DNA from: Kyrpidia spormannii
GTDB taxonomy: Bacteria; Bacillota; Bacilli; Kyrpidiales; Kyrpidiaceae
NCBI RefSeq assembly: GCF_002804065.1
Contig: NZ_CP024955.1
Coordinates: 2,294,001 to 2,358,000, forward strand
Direction of reading: 5' to 3'
Length of the DNA stretch: 64,000 bases
Made by a program: the position numbers and the translations under genes. Positions 20,763 through 31,307 of the stretch are shown piece after piece; within the stretch, counting starts at the first letter, position 1, and the number at the start of each line of letters is the position of its first letter. Below the pieces are notes generated by a model. That model saw only the letters and a program-made list of their open reading frames with translations, was not told where the DNA came from and did not search any database.

Positions 20763-23210
20763 GTGGAAGAAAAGGTACAGATTCCCGAACAACCTAAACG
20801 ACGCAGATGGCTATTATGGGCAGCTATTTTAGCGGGTGCGGCCTTTTTGGGCATTCTTGCAAGCGGTGTGACGTACGCCGTTCGGGTCACCCGGGCCGCC
20901 CCGCCCTTGGATTTGGCTCGATTGTCTCAATTATCTCAAATCACAACGGTGGTCGACCGTGAAGGTCGCCCGTTAGGGTTACTCATGACCGACGGGTCCC
21001 GGGAGCCCATCTCATCCTTGGCCGAGGTCTCGCCTGACCTGGTCCATGGCGTGATCGCCGTAGAAGACAAGGACTTCTATCATCATCCCGGAGTGGATAT
21101 TCAAGCTATCTTTCGAGCTCTTTGGCAGAACATCCGCGGCCAACAGATTGTCAGCGGGGCGAGCACCCTCACCCAACAGACTGTGAAACTCGTGTTTTTC
21201 CCCGACCAAGCCCGTACCCTCACCCGCAAGATTCAAGAAGCGCTACTCGCGATCGAATTGGAACGCAAGTTGAGCAAGGACGAGATTCTCACCACTTACT
21301 TGAATTGGGCCTACTTTGGCCAGGTTGGGACGATGAACGTATACGGAGCCGAACAAGCGGCACATACATTTTTTGGCGTAAACGCCAAAGATTTGAATCT
21401 GGCCGAGGCGGCCATGCTCGCCGCGTTGCCCAACAATCCTTCCCTGTTCTCGCCGTACAGCCATTTTTCAGCCGCCAAAGAACGACAGAGTCTCGTCCTG
21501 AGTCGAATGTTGGAACAGCATTATATCAACGAGGAGCAGTATCGCCAAGCCCTCGCCTTCGACATCCAGAAGGCCTTGCGGCCGATATCCCAACACTCGG
21601 CGGCCAAATATCCGTATATCCTGGATGAGGTCCAAGACGACGCTGCTTCCCTGCTGGTACAACGCGGCCTCGCCCCGGACCTGGATAAAGCCAAGGAACT
21701 TCTAGCCACCGGAGGCTTCCGAATCGAAACCACCATCGACCGAGATTTGCAAGATCGAGTAAACGAGGCGGTGTCCGGGCAATCCTACCGACCCGATATC
21801 GGTTATTCCGCGTTATTGAACGGCAGACCGACCCCGATCAAAAATGCCATGGAGCAGGTCGGGGCGGCGGTCGTCAACAATTCGGACGGGAGTATCCTGG
21901 CTGTATACGGCGGTCGGGATTACAACCGGGATCAAATCGATCATGCCCGGCTCCCGCGACAACCGGGATCCACCATGAAACCGATTGGCGTGTACGGCCC
22001 GGCGGTAGACCGGGGATTGATTGGTTCCGGAAGCGGCGTCGACGATGTACCAACCTCCTGGCCGGGCTACCGCCCAAACAATTTTGACAACCGTTTCCAC
22101 GGGATGATGACGGTTCGGGAGGCTTTGGTGCAATCGTACAATATCCCCGCTCTGCAAGTGTTTAGCCGCCTGGGGCCGGGGGTGGGGATGGAATACCTCA
22201 AAAAACTTGGGATCACCACCCTCACGCCCGACGACGCCGTGATCAGTGCCGGCATCGGGGGGGTGTCCAGGGGATTGACGGTGGAAGAAGCTACAAACGC
22301 CTTTACCGTCTTTCCCAACCAAGGGTCTGTACACCCGGTTCACTTGATCACCAAGATTGTCGATCGGGATGGGCGTACGGTGTACCAGCACGCCAATCAG
22401 ACAACCCAGGTTTTTTCGCCGGCAGCCAGCTACATCCTCACCGATATGCTTCGGGACGTGGTACGCCGGGGTACTGGATCCGCGGTGGGACGGCGCTTTC
22501 CTTCCATGGCCGTCGCCGGCAAGACAGGCACGACAGATGACGACCGCGACTCGTGGTTCATCGGTTTTACCCCGGATGTGACCATCGGGGTCTGGGTGGG
22601 ATACAATTACCCGTTCCCGTTACATCCCGTACCCGGTGTCTCGCCACGGGATGAAAGGCCCAGAGCCGTTCAGGTGTTCGCAGACATCCTTCAGCGTGCC
22701 CGGGGCGGGCCGTGGCTGCACACGGCCAGCTTCCCTTCCGCCCCGTCGGGTGTGGTCCGGGTGAGTGTGTGCAGCAAGTCTGGAGAACTCCCCACCGCCC
22801 TTTGCCGGGCAGCGGGCACCGTGGTGAGCGAGTTGTTTGTGAAGGGAACCGAGCCCAAAACGGCCTGCGATGTGCACGTTCGGGCAGCTTACACGGTCAT
22901 AGACGGCAAAAAATACCGGGCAACCACGGCCACTCCGCCCGATGAGATCCGGTGGGGGATCTTTATTCAACGCAAGGCCCATCCCCCGGGGCCCGCTCCT
23001 ACAGATGCGGGACTGGAGGTACCTTCAACACCAGACCCCCGGGGCGGCGAAGTGCTGCCTCTGGGGGGAGGCGACACGCCGCAGCCCACCCCCTCGGAGG
23101 GTCAATCCGCGCCAGGTACCAACTCGGGGAACGGCAACGGCCAACAGGAACAAAATGGCGGTGCACCAGGCCACCCACCAGGGACGACGCCGGGAGCCGG
23201 AAACGAGTGA
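20763..23210 (+). CDS. Class A penicillin-binding protein (PBP1A family)
   Basis: This bifunctional enzyme polymerises and crosslinks peptidoglycan outside the membrane. The GTG at 20763 follows GGAGGAAATCAT and gives 815 residues. A Lys/Arg-rich start and one membrane segment (about 15-40) precede the GT51 transglycosylase domain: catalytic E101 in [10 protein letters not shown] and STLTQQ. The transpeptidase domain has the nucleophile S403 in STMK, S458 in SYN and K587 in KTG. The last 60 residues are a Gly/Pro/Asn-rich tail typical of the family in Bacilli. It is divergent from tyrS and convergent with mutS2; the stops are only about 20 bp apart. Confidence 0.95.
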   Translation: MEEKVQIPEQPKRRRWLLWAAILAGAAFLGILASGVTYAVRVTRAAPPLDLARLSQLSQITTVVDREGRPLGLLMTDGSREPISSLAEVSPDLVHGVIAVEDKDFYHHPGVDIQAIFRALWQNIRGQQIVSGASTLTQQTVKLVFFPDQARTLTRKIQEALLAIELERKLSKDEILTTYLNWAYFGQVGTMNVYGAEQAAHTFFGVNAKDLNLAEAAMLAALPNNPSLFSPYSHFSAAKERQSLVLSRMLEQHYINEEQYRQALAFDIQKALRPISQHSAAKYPYILDEVQDDAASLLVQRGLAPDLDKAKELLATGGFRIETTIDRDLQDRVNEAVSGQSYRPDIGYSALLNGRPTPIKNAMEQVGAAVVNNSDGSILAVYGGRDYNRDQIDHARLPRQPGSTMKPIGVYGPAVDRGLIGSGSGVDDVPTSWPGYRPNNFDNRFHGMMTVREALVQSYNIPALQVFSRLGPGVGMEYLKKLGITTLTPDDAVISAGIGGVSRGLTVEEATNAFTVFPNQGSVHPVHLITKIVDRDGRTVYQHANQTTQVFSPAASYILTDMLRDVVRRGTGSAVGRRFPSMAVAGKTGTTDDDRDSWFIGFTPDVTIGVWVGYNYPFPLHPVPGVSPRDERPRAVQVFADILQRARGGPWLHTASFPSAPSGVVRVSVCSKSGELPTALCRAAGTVVSELFVKGTEPKTACDVHVRAAYTVIDGKKYRATTATPPDEIRWGIFIQRKAHPPGPAPTDAGLEVPSTPDPRGGEVLPLGGGDTPQPTPSEGQSAPGTNSGNGNGQQEQNGGAPGHPPGTTPGAGNE

Positions 23211-23229
23211 TACGGCTCAAATGCCACCG

Positions 23230-25581
23230 TTATTTCAGCTCGACCACCGTCACCCCGAGCCCGCCCTCCCCAGGCCCACCGTTTCTGAAAGAGCGCACGT
23301 GGGGGTGGCTTCGAAGATAGGTTTGCACCCCACTGCGCAGGGCCCCGGTGCCCTTTCCGTGGATGAGGTGAACGGTGGCAAGTCCGGCGAGCACCGCCCG
23401 GTCCAGGTACTGGTCAATCTCGGGTATGGCTTCTTCGACGGTCTTCCCTCGCAGGTCCAGTTCCATGCCCACGCCGTCTGCCCCCCGGCGCACCGCCACA
23501 GACACCGGTGCCGCCGGGGTAGGCGCTTTCTGCTTTCGCAGCGCGGCCACTGGCACCCGGGTCTTCAGGGCCCCGATCTGCACCAAAGCTTCCTTCCCCT
23601 GGATCTCCAGCACCGTGCCTTTTTGTCCAAAAGACACCACCTCCACGGCGTCTCCCGGTCCCGGAGTACCGAAGTCTTCCCCGTTGGACGAGGGAACCCT
23701 GCGCCCATAGCGGAAGGCCGGCTTTACGCGGTCCAGTCGCTGGCGCAGCTCGGTAAACTGGTGCTCTTTAAGGGAGGATCGATCTTCGCGGCTCAGCCGG
23801 CGCAACTCTTCCAGGACCTCCTTGACCTCCCGTTCCGCCTGAACCACAATCCGCCGGGCGCGCTCCTCCGCCTGGGCAGTCCGCTGATCCGCCTCTGCCT
23901 CCCAACGGCGAACCTCCGACTCCCACTGCTGTCGAAGCCGGGACGCCTCTTCCCGATCCAGGCGCGCCCGGTCCGCCTCCTCCCTCGCCTGGTTCCGGGC
24001 CGTCTCCAACTGCCGAATCATGTCCTCCACCCTCACATCATCAGCGCCGAGCCGGTGTCGCGCGCGATCGAGGATTTCTTGCCCCAATCCCAGGCGTGCC
24101 GCCACCGCCAGAGCATTGGACCGCCCGGGCACGCCGATCAAGAGGCGATAAGTCGGGCGCAGAGTCTCGGAATCAAACTCGACACTGGCATTCATCACCC
24201 CTGGCGTCGTGTAGGCAAAAGCTTTTAGATCGCCGTAATGAGTCGTGGCAATGGTCCGAATCCCGCGATCCACTAAGAACTGCAAAATCGCCTCGGCCAA
24301 GGCGGCTCCTTCCGCCGGGTCAGTCCCGGCGCCGATCTCATCGAGCAAAACGAGACTCCGCTCGTTGACCTGGTCCAAAATCTCAATGATGTGCTTCATA
24401 TGCCCGGAGAAGGTTGACAAGCTTTGTTCAATGCTCTGCTCGTCGCCAATGTCGGCAAAAATCCGTTCAAAAACCGAGAGCTCGCTTCCCTCTGCAGCCG
24501 GGATGAATAACCCCGCTTGAGCCATGCACGTCAACAGTCCCGCCGTTTTGAGCACCACCGTTTTCCCGCCGGTATTGGGCCCGGTAATGATCAGGGCGTG
24601 ATACTCGTCGCCGATCAGGACATCCACGGGCACCACTCGTTCCTTCGGAATCAGCGGATGCCGACACCGCCGCAACCGCAATTTTCCGCCGCCCACAAAG
24701 TGCGGGGACACGGCGTCCATCTGCTGGGCTAACCGGGATTTCGCCAGCGCAAAATCGAGGCGGCCTAGACATTCTACCGCCTTGGACAGTCCAGCCTCTT
24801 CTTGCCCCACCAAGGCGCTCAACCGGATCAGAATACGCTCGATTTCCCGTTCCTCTTGAGCTTCCAGTCCCCGCAACTCGTTGCCGAGCGGCACAATGGC
24901 GGCGGGCTCGATGAACCAGGTCTGGCCGCTGGCCGATTGATCGTGAACGATCCCCCGAAAGGAGTTTTTAAACTCCACCCGGACAGGCACACAGTATCTT
25001 CCATCACGGACGGTGACCAGGGGTTCCTGGAGATACTTCTGTGTGTTCGGATTGCGAATCAACTCATCCAGAGCCCCGCGAATTCGCTCGGCGAGCGTCC
25101 TCTTCCGGCGGCGCAGGGCCGCCAGCTCCGAACTGGCGCCATCCAGAATCGAGCCGTCCTCCCCGACGCTGTCCCGGATCACCTTCTCCAACTCGGGCAA
25201 CTCGGGAATCCCGTCGGCCAGGGCCTGCAACTGAGGGGTCCGGGCCTTGGATTGCACCTGTTCCAAAGAACGCTGCACCCGCCGTCCAACTCGCATCAGT
25301 TCCGCTGTCGCATAAAGTTGTTCGGGGCTCAGCACTCCCCCGCGGGCAGCCCGGCGTACCCATTCGGTGACATCTGTGGCTCCCTGTAAAGAGACTCCCC
25401 CCGCCAACCGATCCCAAGCTTGAGCCTCGTCCGTTTCTCTGCACCAAGACCTAACCTCCTCTTCGTCGGAGGAAGGAAGCAATTCAAGAGCCAGGGTCCT
25501 ACCCATGTCCGTTTGCGCGTGGTCTGCCAAGATCCGGCAAATCTTTTCAAATTCGAGAACCCGCAAAGTCCGCGGTTCCAC
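23230..25581 (-). CDS. mutS2: Endonuclease MutS2
   Basis: MutS2 is a MutS-family ATPase with a C-terminal nuclease; in Bacilli it is tied to ribosome rescue and to suppression of recombination. Its 783 residues match the family. Order: core/lever region, ATPase with Walker A GPNTGGKT (334-341) and LLDEIGAGTDPAEGAALA, a long charged coiled coil, and a C-terminal Smr domain (last 75 residues) with LDLRG and HGKGTGALR. The mismatch-recognition domain is absent, as expected. Neighbours zapA and pheST match the Bacilli arrangement, but the holin-like gene lies between on the other strand. Confidence 0.95.
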   Translation of the reverse strand: MEPRTLRVLEFEKICRILADHAQTDMGRTLALELLPSSDEEEVRSWCRETDEAQAWDRLAGGVSLQGATDVTEWVRRAARGGVLSPEQLYATAELMRVGRRVQRSLEQVQSKARTPQLQALADGIPELPELEKVIRDSVGEDGSILDGASSELAALRRRKRTLAERIRGALDELIRNPNTQKYLQEPLVTVRDGRYCVPVRVEFKNSFRGIVHDQSASGQTWFIEPAAIVPLGNELRGLEAQEEREIERILIRLSALVGQEEAGLSKAVECLGRLDFALAKSRLAQQMDAVSPHFVGGGKLRLRRCRHPLIPKERVVPVDVLIGDEYHALIITGPNTGGKTVVLKTAGLLTCMAQAGLFIPAAEGSELSVFERIFADIGDEQSIEQSLSTFSGHMKHIIEILDQVNERSLVLLDEIGAGTDPAEGAALAEAILQFLVDRGIRTIATTHYGDLKAFAYTTPGVMNASVEFDSETLRPTYRLLIGVPGRSNALAVAARLGLGQEILDRARHRLGADDVRVEDMIRQLETARNQAREEADRARLDREEASRLRQQWESEVRRWEAEADQRTAQAEERARRIVVQAEREVKEVLEELRRLSREDRSSLKEHQFTELRQRLDRVKPAFRYGRRVPSSNGEDFGTPGPGDAVEVVSFGQKGTVLEIQGKEALVQIGALKTRVPVAALRKQKAPTPAAPVSVAVRRGADGVGMELDLRGKTVEEAIPEIDQYLDRAVLAGLATVHLIHGKGTGALRSGVQTYLRSHPHVRSFRNGGPGEGGLGVTVVELK

Positions 25582-25692
25582 GGCAACAACTCCCTTCGTT
25601 CACCGAAATCGACCTGTACTCTCATGATTCACCGAACGCCGGGAATACTATGGGCGCAGGACCCGCACCGCCCACGAAAGGAGGCAGAACGG

Positions 25693-26043
25693 GTGAACAT
25701 CATCGGCGCTGTGGTTCGTTTTGTGGTGTCCGCACTGGTCCTCATGGTGGTGGGCTATCTCGTCCCCGGATTCGGACGACTCACCTTCTGGAGTGCGCTC
25801 TTGGCCGCTCTGGTCATCGCCGCATTGGGCTGGGTCGTCGAAATGTTGTTCGGGGAACGAATGACACCCTATGGGCGGGGAATCATCGGCTTTCTGTCCG
25901 GAGCCGTCGTGATCTACCTGGCCCAACTCTTTGTGCCCGGCATGCGCGTCACCATCCTCGGTGCTTTATTGGCATCCCTGGTCATCGGGATTATCGACTT
26001 GTTTGTCCCGACCCAGTTCAGTCGCCAAGAAAACCGAACATAA
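25693..26043 (+). CDS. Small four-helix membrane protein (YvlD / phage holin IV-like family)
   Basis: This is a 116-residue membrane protein with four predicted membrane segments (about 3-20, 27-47, 57-75, 80-100). It resembles the YvlD-type family annotated as mycobacterial 4-TM phage holin; these are chromosomal genes, not necessarily phage. The GTG at 25693 follows AAAGGAGG. It is divergent from mutS2 and convergent with zapA, ending at a bidirectional terminator. Function is unknown. Confidence 0.8.
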   Translation: MNIIGAVVRFVVSALVLMVVGYLVPGFGRLTFWSALLAALVIAALGWVVEMLFGERMTPYGRGIIGFLSGAVVIYLAQLFVPGMRVTILGALLASLVIGIIDLFVPTQFSRQENRT

Positions 26044-26072
26044 CTCACAGTCCGGGCCGGACGCCCTTCGAG

Positions 26073-26099
26073 AAAAGCCCAGGGAGCTCCTGGGCTTTT
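26073..26099. terminator. Bidirectional terminator between the holin-like gene and zapA
   Basis: AAAAGCCCAGG and CCTGGGCTTTT form an 11-bp stem with a 5-nt loop, with A- and T-tracts inside the arms, serving both convergent genes. Confidence 0.85.
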
Positions 26100-26102
26100 C
26101 TC

Positions 26103-26402
26103 TTAGGATTCTTCCCGGATGCGGGGCTCGCTCTCCCGCTCCAGACTTCTTAAAAGGTCCTCATATTCATCGCATAGCCGTAGATACCGGTCCGCAATAT
26201 TGACCGCCGCCAACACAGCGATCCGGCTGTAATCAAGGCGCGGATTTTGTTCGCCGATTTCCTTCATCTGCTCGTCCACCAATCGCGCGACCCGCCTGAG
26301 ATACTCCACCGATGCCTGTCCCTTCAGCGCATAATCCTGCCCGTAAATATCCACGCGAACGCGATTGGATTCAGGTTCCTTCTGCCCCTGCCCTGTGCTC
26401 AT
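26103..26402 (-). CDS. zapA: Cell division protein ZapA
   Basis: ZapA bundles FtsZ filaments at the division site. It has 99 residues from ATG 26402; a GTG at 26411 overlaps the GGAGGGG ribosome binding site and is less likely. The beta-hairpin segment VRVDIYGQDYALKG is followed by the long helix with AVLAAVNIADRYLRL, as in the family. It follows pheT by 18 bp in the pheS-pheT-zapA order known from Bacilli. Confidence 0.92.
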   Translation of the reverse strand: MSTGQGQKEPESNRVRVDIYGQDYALKGQASVEYLRRVARLVDEQMKEIGEQNPRLDYSRIAVLAAVNIADRYLRLCDEYEDLLRSLERESEPRIREES

Positions 26403-26420
26403 CGGGAGCACCCCCTCCCG

Positions 26421-28832
26421 TCACTCCGACCGCAACTGAACGCCCCGCTCCCTCAGGGTATCGATCAGCCGCCGGAGGGCATCGTTCACTTCTTCGTCTG
26501 TCAGCGTCCGTTCTTCGGCGCGGTAGGACAGACGAAATGCCAAGCTTTTATACCCTGGAGGGACCTGAGCCCCTTCATAAACGTCAAACAGCTCCACATT
26601 CTCCAACCAAGGGCCGCCGCTTTCCCGAATCCCAGCCTCCACCTCCCGGGCGGCCCGTTCCCGGGGAACAAGAAGTGCCAGGTCCCGTAAAATCCCGGGA
26701 TAGCGAGGCAACGGACGATAGGTGGTTGCTCCAGGTAAGCCCTTGACGATGCCCTGCATATCCAGTTCGATATAATAACCCTTTGGTATTCCCCACCGTT
26801 CCTCCACCTCCGGGTGAAGTGCCCCCACCCACCCGATCTTCCCTCCGTTAACCTGGATCTGTGCCGTGCGTCCGGGATGAAGACCTTCGCGAACCCCGGG
26901 GACAAAGTCCGCCTGAACGCCAAGCCGCTCCAGCACGGCAGCTGTGACCCCCTTGGCCGCGTAAAAATCCGCCGGACGTCCTTCCCAGCCGATCCCGTGC
27001 GGACCGAAACGGCCGAGGATGAGCGCCCCCACTTGCTCTCGCTCATCGGGAAGGTTGGTGACGGGTAAGCCCCGGGGGTGAAAAACCCGGCCGATCTCGT
27101 AGATTGCAATCTCCCGCTGGTCACGTCGCACATTGTAGGCCGCCGCATCCAACAATCCCGGCAACAACGTCGTGCGCAGGGCGGTTCGCTCCTCGGACAT
27201 CGGGTGTAAAACCGCCAGGTACTCCTGGGATCGTCCCTCATTCAACCGACCTATGACCGACGGATTTTGCAAAGTGTAAGTCCAGACCTCGAAAAACCCG
27301 AGATCAGTCAAGAAGCGGCGGATGGCCCCCCGAACCCGCTGCGGTAACGTGCGGCCGGCGGCCGTGACCCGACCCTCGGGCATCGTCGCCGGGATGTTAT
27401 CGTACCCATGCAACCGGGCCACCTCTTCCGCCAAATCGATTTCCCGGGAAATGTCACGCCGCCGCGAAGGCACCTCCACCTGCCAGGTCCTCATGTCCCA
27501 CCGATCCACGGCAAAGCCGAGGCGTTCAAAAATCCGCTCCATCTCCCCCGGCTCTACCTTCACGCCCAACCATTCATTGACCTTATCCGGGCGAAGAACA
27601 ATCTTCTTCCGGTCCTCGTGTAAGTCCCCTTTGTCCACGGGAGCGCCCACCAGCCGACCGCCGGCGTGTGCTGTAATGAAACGGGAAGCCCGTGCCAAGG
27701 CCAAGGGGAGCACTTCGGGATTCACGCCCTTTTCAAAACGGAGTCCTGCTTCGGACCTGAGGCCGAGGTGCCGAGCCGTTCTCCGCACACTCACTGGATC
27801 AAACCACGCGGATTCCAATACGATTCGAGTAGTCGAGGCGGTAATCTCGGAATTCTCGCCGCCCATCACCCCGGCCAGACCGATGGCACGCGCCTCATCG
27901 GCAATGACGATCATCGAAGGATCCAGCGTTCGTTCCACGCCGTCCAAGGTCCTGAGCCGCTCTCCAGGATGCCCGGTGCGCACCCGAATATGCCCGCCCT
28001 TAACCTGGTCAAAATCAAAGGCGTGCAAAGGCTGGCCAAGTTCCAACATCACATAGTTCGTCGCGTCGACAATGGCATCAATCGGGCGAATGCCTGCCGC
28101 CAAGAGACGCATCTGCATCCAAAGTGGGGAGGACGCCTGCCGAGCTCCCTCAATCACTTGGGCCATATATCGCCGGCAAAGGGGCGTCTCCAAAGTGATC
28201 CGGACCGGAGACGGGCCTTCCGCCACACCGCCCTCGGTCCAATCCGGGAACTTGAGCGGGCGATCGAGAATCGCGGACAACTCATGGGCCACGCCGACCA
28301 TCGACAGACAGTCGGACCGATTGGGGGTGAGATCCAGTTCCAAAACCGCATCGTCCCACCCGAGCACATCCACGATGTCCTTCCCTATCGGGCTATCGGG
28401 CGGGAGTACGTACAGGCCCTCTGTCTGATCCTTTGGCAAAAGGCGCACTTCCATGCCGATCTCCTTGGCGGAACACAGCATTCCCTGGGAAGCCACACCC
28501 CGAAACACCGCTTCCCCGATCGTTGTCTCCGGGAGCGTGGCCCCCACCAAAGCGGTAGGCACCCGCATGCCCGGAGCCGCATTGGGCGCTCCGCAGACGA
28601 TCTGCAAGGGATCCCCCCGTCCGACATCCACCCGACAAACCCGCAACCGGTCAGCCTCCGGGTGGGGCCGAACCTCAAGCACCTCCCCCACCACCACCTG
28701 CGAAAGACCGGGATTGAGCTGCCGCACCGTTTCTACCGCCACGCCGTGCCGGGTAAGGAGTTCTGCCACTTCCTCCGGACTGAGATCGTCGAGATCGATC
28801 CATTCCTGTAACCACCGATACGATACCTTCAC
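26421..28832 (-). CDS. pheT: Phenylalanyl-tRNA synthetase beta subunit
   Basis: This is the large subunit of the alpha2-beta2 synthetase. Its 803 residues are normal. Domains in order: N-terminal tRNA-binding OB fold (about 40-150, with VVVGEVLEVRPHPEADRLRVC), B3/B4 editing domain (about 210-390), B5 (about 400-480), catalytic-like core, and the FDX-ACB anticodon-binding domain (last 95 residues). It lies 12 bp downstream of pheS in one operon under the pheS leader. Confidence 0.97.
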   Translation of the reverse strand: MKVSYRWLQEWIDLDDLSPEEVAELLTRHGVAVETVRQLNPGLSQVVVGEVLEVRPHPEADRLRVCRVDVGRGDPLQIVCGAPNAAPGMRVPTALVGATLPETTIGEAVFRGVASQGMLCSAKEIGMEVRLLPKDQTEGLYVLPPDSPIGKDIVDVLGWDDAVLELDLTPNRSDCLSMVGVAHELSAILDRPLKFPDWTEGGVAEGPSPVRITLETPLCRRYMAQVIEGARQASSPLWMQMRLLAAGIRPIDAIVDATNYVMLELGQPLHAFDFDQVKGGHIRVRTGHPGERLRTLDGVERTLDPSMIVIADEARAIGLAGVMGGENSEITASTTRIVLESAWFDPVSVRRTARHLGLRSEAGLRFEKGVNPEVLPLALARASRFITAHAGGRLVGAPVDKGDLHEDRKKIVLRPDKVNEWLGVKVEPGEMERIFERLGFAVDRWDMRTWQVEVPSRRRDISREIDLAEEVARLHGYDNIPATMPEGRVTAAGRTLPQRVRGAIRRFLTDLGFFEVWTYTLQNPSVIGRLNEGRSQEYLAVLHPMSEERTALRTTLLPGLLDAAAYNVRRDQREIAIYEIGRVFHPRGLPVTNLPDEREQVGALILGRFGPHGIGWEGRPADFYAAKGVTAAVLERLGVQADFVPGVREGLHPGRTAQIQVNGGKIGWVGALHPEVEERWGIPKGYYIELDMQGIVKGLPGATTYRPLPRYPGILRDLALLVPRERAAREVEAGIRESGGPWLENVELFDVYEGAQVPPGYKSLAFRLSYRAEERTLTDEEVNDALRRLIDTLRERGVQLRSE

Positions 28833-28844
28833 TGCCAGACCTCC

Positions 28845-29882
28845 TCACAATCCCCGGCGGAATTGCCGCAAAAAGTGCAAGTCGTTCATATAAAAATGGC
28901 GGATGTCGTCAATCCCATATTTCAGCATGGCGGTCCGTTCCACCCCTAAACCGAAGGCAAAGCCTGACACCTCATCGGGATCGTACCCCGCTTTCTCGAG
29001 CACATAAGGATGGACCATTCCCGCTCCCAGAATCTCAATCCACCCGCTCCCCTTACAGACCCGGCAACCCGCACCGTCGCACAGCGGACAAGAGACGTCC
29101 ACTTCTGCGCTGGGTTCAGTGAACGGAAAATAACTCGGTCGCAGGCGAATCTGCCGATCTTCTCCGAACATCCCCCGGACAAAAACGGTGAGCACGCCCT
29201 TGAGATCGCTCATGCGGACCCCCCGGTCTACCATCAGCCCTTCGACTTGAACAAAGGAGTGGGAATGGGTGGCATCGTCCTCATCCCTTCGGTATACTCG
29301 GCCGGGCACGATGATTTTCACCGGAACGGAAGGACAAGTCTTTTCCAACGTCCGGGCCTGCATCGGCGAGGTATGGGTTCGCATCAGAATCTCTTCGGTA
29401 ATGTAAAAGGTGTCCTGCATGTCCCTGGCCGGATGATCTTTCGGAATGTTGAGAGCTTCAAAATTATAGTAGTCCAGCTCGACCTCCGGTCCTTCTCGAA
29501 TTTCGAACCCCATGCCGAGAAAAATCTCTTCAATCTCCTCAATAATCCGGGTCAATGGGTGCAGGCCGCCCACAGTGAAGCGCCATCCGGGAACAGTAAC
29601 GTCCAATCGTTCGCTTTCCAGCCTCCGCCGCCGCTCTTTTTCCTTCAACGCGTCTTGCCGGGAAACCCTGGCCTCTTCCAAAGCGTCCCGGATTTCATTG
29701 GCCAGTCGACCGATCCGGGGCCGCTCATCCTCGGACAGCTTGGCCATACCGCGCAAAACAGCGGTCAATTGCCCTTTTTTCCCGAGAAAACGCAGCCTCC
29801 ACGCCTCTAGTTGGTTCGAATCCTCGCACTGCTCCAATTCCTGTAACGCGCGCCTTTCCAACTCGCGTAAGGTTTCTTCCAC
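28845..29882 (-). CDS. pheS: Phenylalanyl-tRNA synthetase alpha subunit
   Basis: This is the catalytic class II subunit. It has 345 residues. The N-terminal coiled coil (about 1-90) is followed by the class II core: motif 2 around [21 protein letters not shown] and motif 3 around [18 protein letters not shown]. The start is GTG at 29882, with GGGAGG seven bases upstream. It is preceded by an attenuator-like leader and followed by pheT. Confidence 0.97.
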   Translation of the reverse strand: MEETLRELERRALQELEQCEDSNQLEAWRLRFLGKKGQLTAVLRGMAKLSEDERPRIGRLANEIRDALEEARVSRQDALKEKERRRRLESERLDVTVPGWRFTVGGLHPLTRIIEEIEEIFLGMGFEIREGPEVELDYYNFEALNIPKDHPARDMQDTFYITEEILMRTHTSPMQARTLEKTCPSVPVKIIVPGRVYRRDEDDATHSHSFVQVEGLMVDRGVRMSDLKGVLTVFVRGMFGEDRQIRLRPSYFPFTEPSAEVDVSCPLCDGAGCRVCKGSGWIEILGAGMVHPYVLEKAGYDPDEVSGFAFGLGVERTAMLKYGIDDIRHFYMNDLHFLRQFRRGL

Positions 29883-29903
29883 AACCCGGCCTCCCTTTTA
29901 CAA

Positions 29904-29990
29904 CAAAAAAACCTTCGCAGACAAACGAAGGTCTCGCGGAATCATGATCCCCGCGTCAGTTCCGACCACTCAATGCCTTCATTATACGCA
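29904..29990 (-). promoter_or_regulatory. pheST leader: promoter and terminator hairpin (attenuator-like)
   Basis: The -10 TATAAT is at 29981-29986 with a weak -35 (TTTCTT, 17 bp). Within the roughly 90-nt leader a stem CGCGG...CCGCG precedes a terminator ACCTTCG/CGAAGGT (29911-29932) followed by seven T. The segment TTCCGCGAGACCTTCG resembles the end of a T-box, but the GGTGG core and specifier region are missing and the leader is too short for a classical T-box. Confidence 0.6.
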
Positions 29991-30033
29991 ATTCCAGCTG
30001 CGAAAGAAAGGGACAATCGCAACGGATACCCAA

Positions 30034-30429
30034 TCAGGGACCGGGCTGTTTCGCTTCGGCCCGATCCGGGCCCTCCCAGTCCTCCCGCCGATAGACCCAG
30101 TAGTGAACCAGCAGCTCGACGAAGGCGTACAGCCACGCAACAAGCAGCGCAAAGGTGACGGTAATCACCGCCCCGGGGAAAATCGCGTACACGAGATACA
30201 CCGTCGCCCAGGCCAAAACAAAATCCACCACGGCCGCGACAAACCCGTTCCACCTGAGGATCACATACCGATCGGTCCAGTACCCCACCCCCGCCAACAC
30301 CACCGTTCCGGCCACGAGGTGAACCAGCCAAAACGATCCATATAATGGAAAAAACAACTGAATAAACCACAGGCTCGCAAAAGCGGCCGCCACCCGCCAG
30401 AATCCGATCATCAGTGCCCGCATCCGCAT
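30034..30429 (-). CDS. Four-helix membrane protein, DUF2512-like
   Basis: This 131-residue protein has four hydrophobic segments (about 8-27, 33-50, 60-80, 88-108) and a charged C-terminus. Length and layout resemble the DUF2512 (YndM) family of spore-formers; I assign this from pattern only. It is upstream of pheS on the same strand with a promoter between. Function is unknown. Confidence 0.6.
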   Translation of the reverse strand: MRMRALMIGFWRVAAAFASLWFIQLFFPLYGSFWLVHLVAGTVVLAGVGYWTDRYVILRWNGFVAAVVDFVLAWATVYLVYAIFPGAVITVTFALLVAWLYAFVELLVHYWVYRREDWEGPDRAEAKQPGP

Positions 30430-30480
30430 CCCCCCCTCTCCCCTAGGATGGCGGATCCGGTTGCCTTCTATACCGCAAAC

Positions 30481-31296
30481 TCACAGCGCTCCTCGATGGC
30501 GCCGCGCCTCATATAATAGCAAGGCAGCTGCCACCGCCACATTCAACGACTCACCTCCCCCAGGCATGGGGATGTGGACCTTCCCGCGACACAGCTGACG
30601 AACCTCCGGACTGATTCCCCGTCCCTCGTTCCCCAGCACGATCATCACAGGGATGTTCCAGTTCCATCGGTCATAGCGGACTCCCTCGCCCACGGCCGTC
30701 TCCACCGGCTCGACACCTTTAGCATGCCATTCGCCAATCATGTCCACCAGTCGGCCCTGTCGAATCGGTACTGTAAACGCGGCCCCCATAGAACTCCGCA
30801 CTGCCTTGGGCGAGAAAGGATCTGCCGTATCCTCCCCACACAAAACTCCGGCGACTCCCACGGCCCGAGCCACTCGCAGCACCGCCCCCACGTTGCCCGG
30901 ATCCTGAATGCCATCTAAAGCCACCATCAAGACCGGGTCTTCCTCGGGCGCTTCCACCGCAAAACCGGGTATCGGCCATTCGGGGATTCGCACCACCGCC
31001 GCAATCCCCTGGGGTGTGATCACCTCACACACTCGCTCCAAGACCCGGCGGTCTGCCGGCTGTACCGGACATCCCTTCCCCCGGGCCTCCTCCACCAAGG
31101 AGGCCACCTCCGGCGTCTGATCTCGAGGGTCGAACAACACGACCTCAATCCCCAATCCGGAGTGTAAGGCTTCGCCCACCAGATGTGGGCCCTCGGCCAA
31201 AAAAAGTCCCCGGCGCCGACGCTCCTTGCCGCGCCGAAGGGCCGCCCACTCTTTCACCCGGGCGTTCTGCAAGGAGCGGATCTCTTCCTCCCCCAC
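30481..31296 (-). CDS. TrmH/SpoU-family RNA 2'-O-methyltransferase
   Basis: This SAM-dependent enzyme methylates a ribose 2'-OH of rRNA or tRNA. Its 271 residues comprise an N-terminal substrate-binding domain (about 1-100) and a SPOUT knot domain with motifs LDGIQDPGNVGAVLR, LGNEGRGIS and MPGGGESLNVAVAAALLLYE. A TrmH-type gene next to pheST is usual in Bacilli (ysgA in B. subtilis). The target nucleotide cannot be told. Confidence 0.9.
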   Translation of the reverse strand: MGEEEIRSLQNARVKEWAALRRGKERRRRGLFLAEGPHLVGEALHSGLGIEVVLFDPRDQTPEVASLVEEARGKGCPVQPADRRVLERVCEVITPQGIAAVVRIPEWPIPGFAVEAPEEDPVLMVALDGIQDPGNVGAVLRVARAVGVAGVLCGEDTADPFSPKAVRSSMGAAFTVPIRQGRLVDMIGEWHAKGVEPVETAVGEGVRYDRWNWNIPVMIVLGNEGRGISPEVRQLCRGKVHIPMPGGGESLNVAVAAALLLYEARRHRGAL

Positions 31297-31307
31297 CCCT
31301 TCACCCC

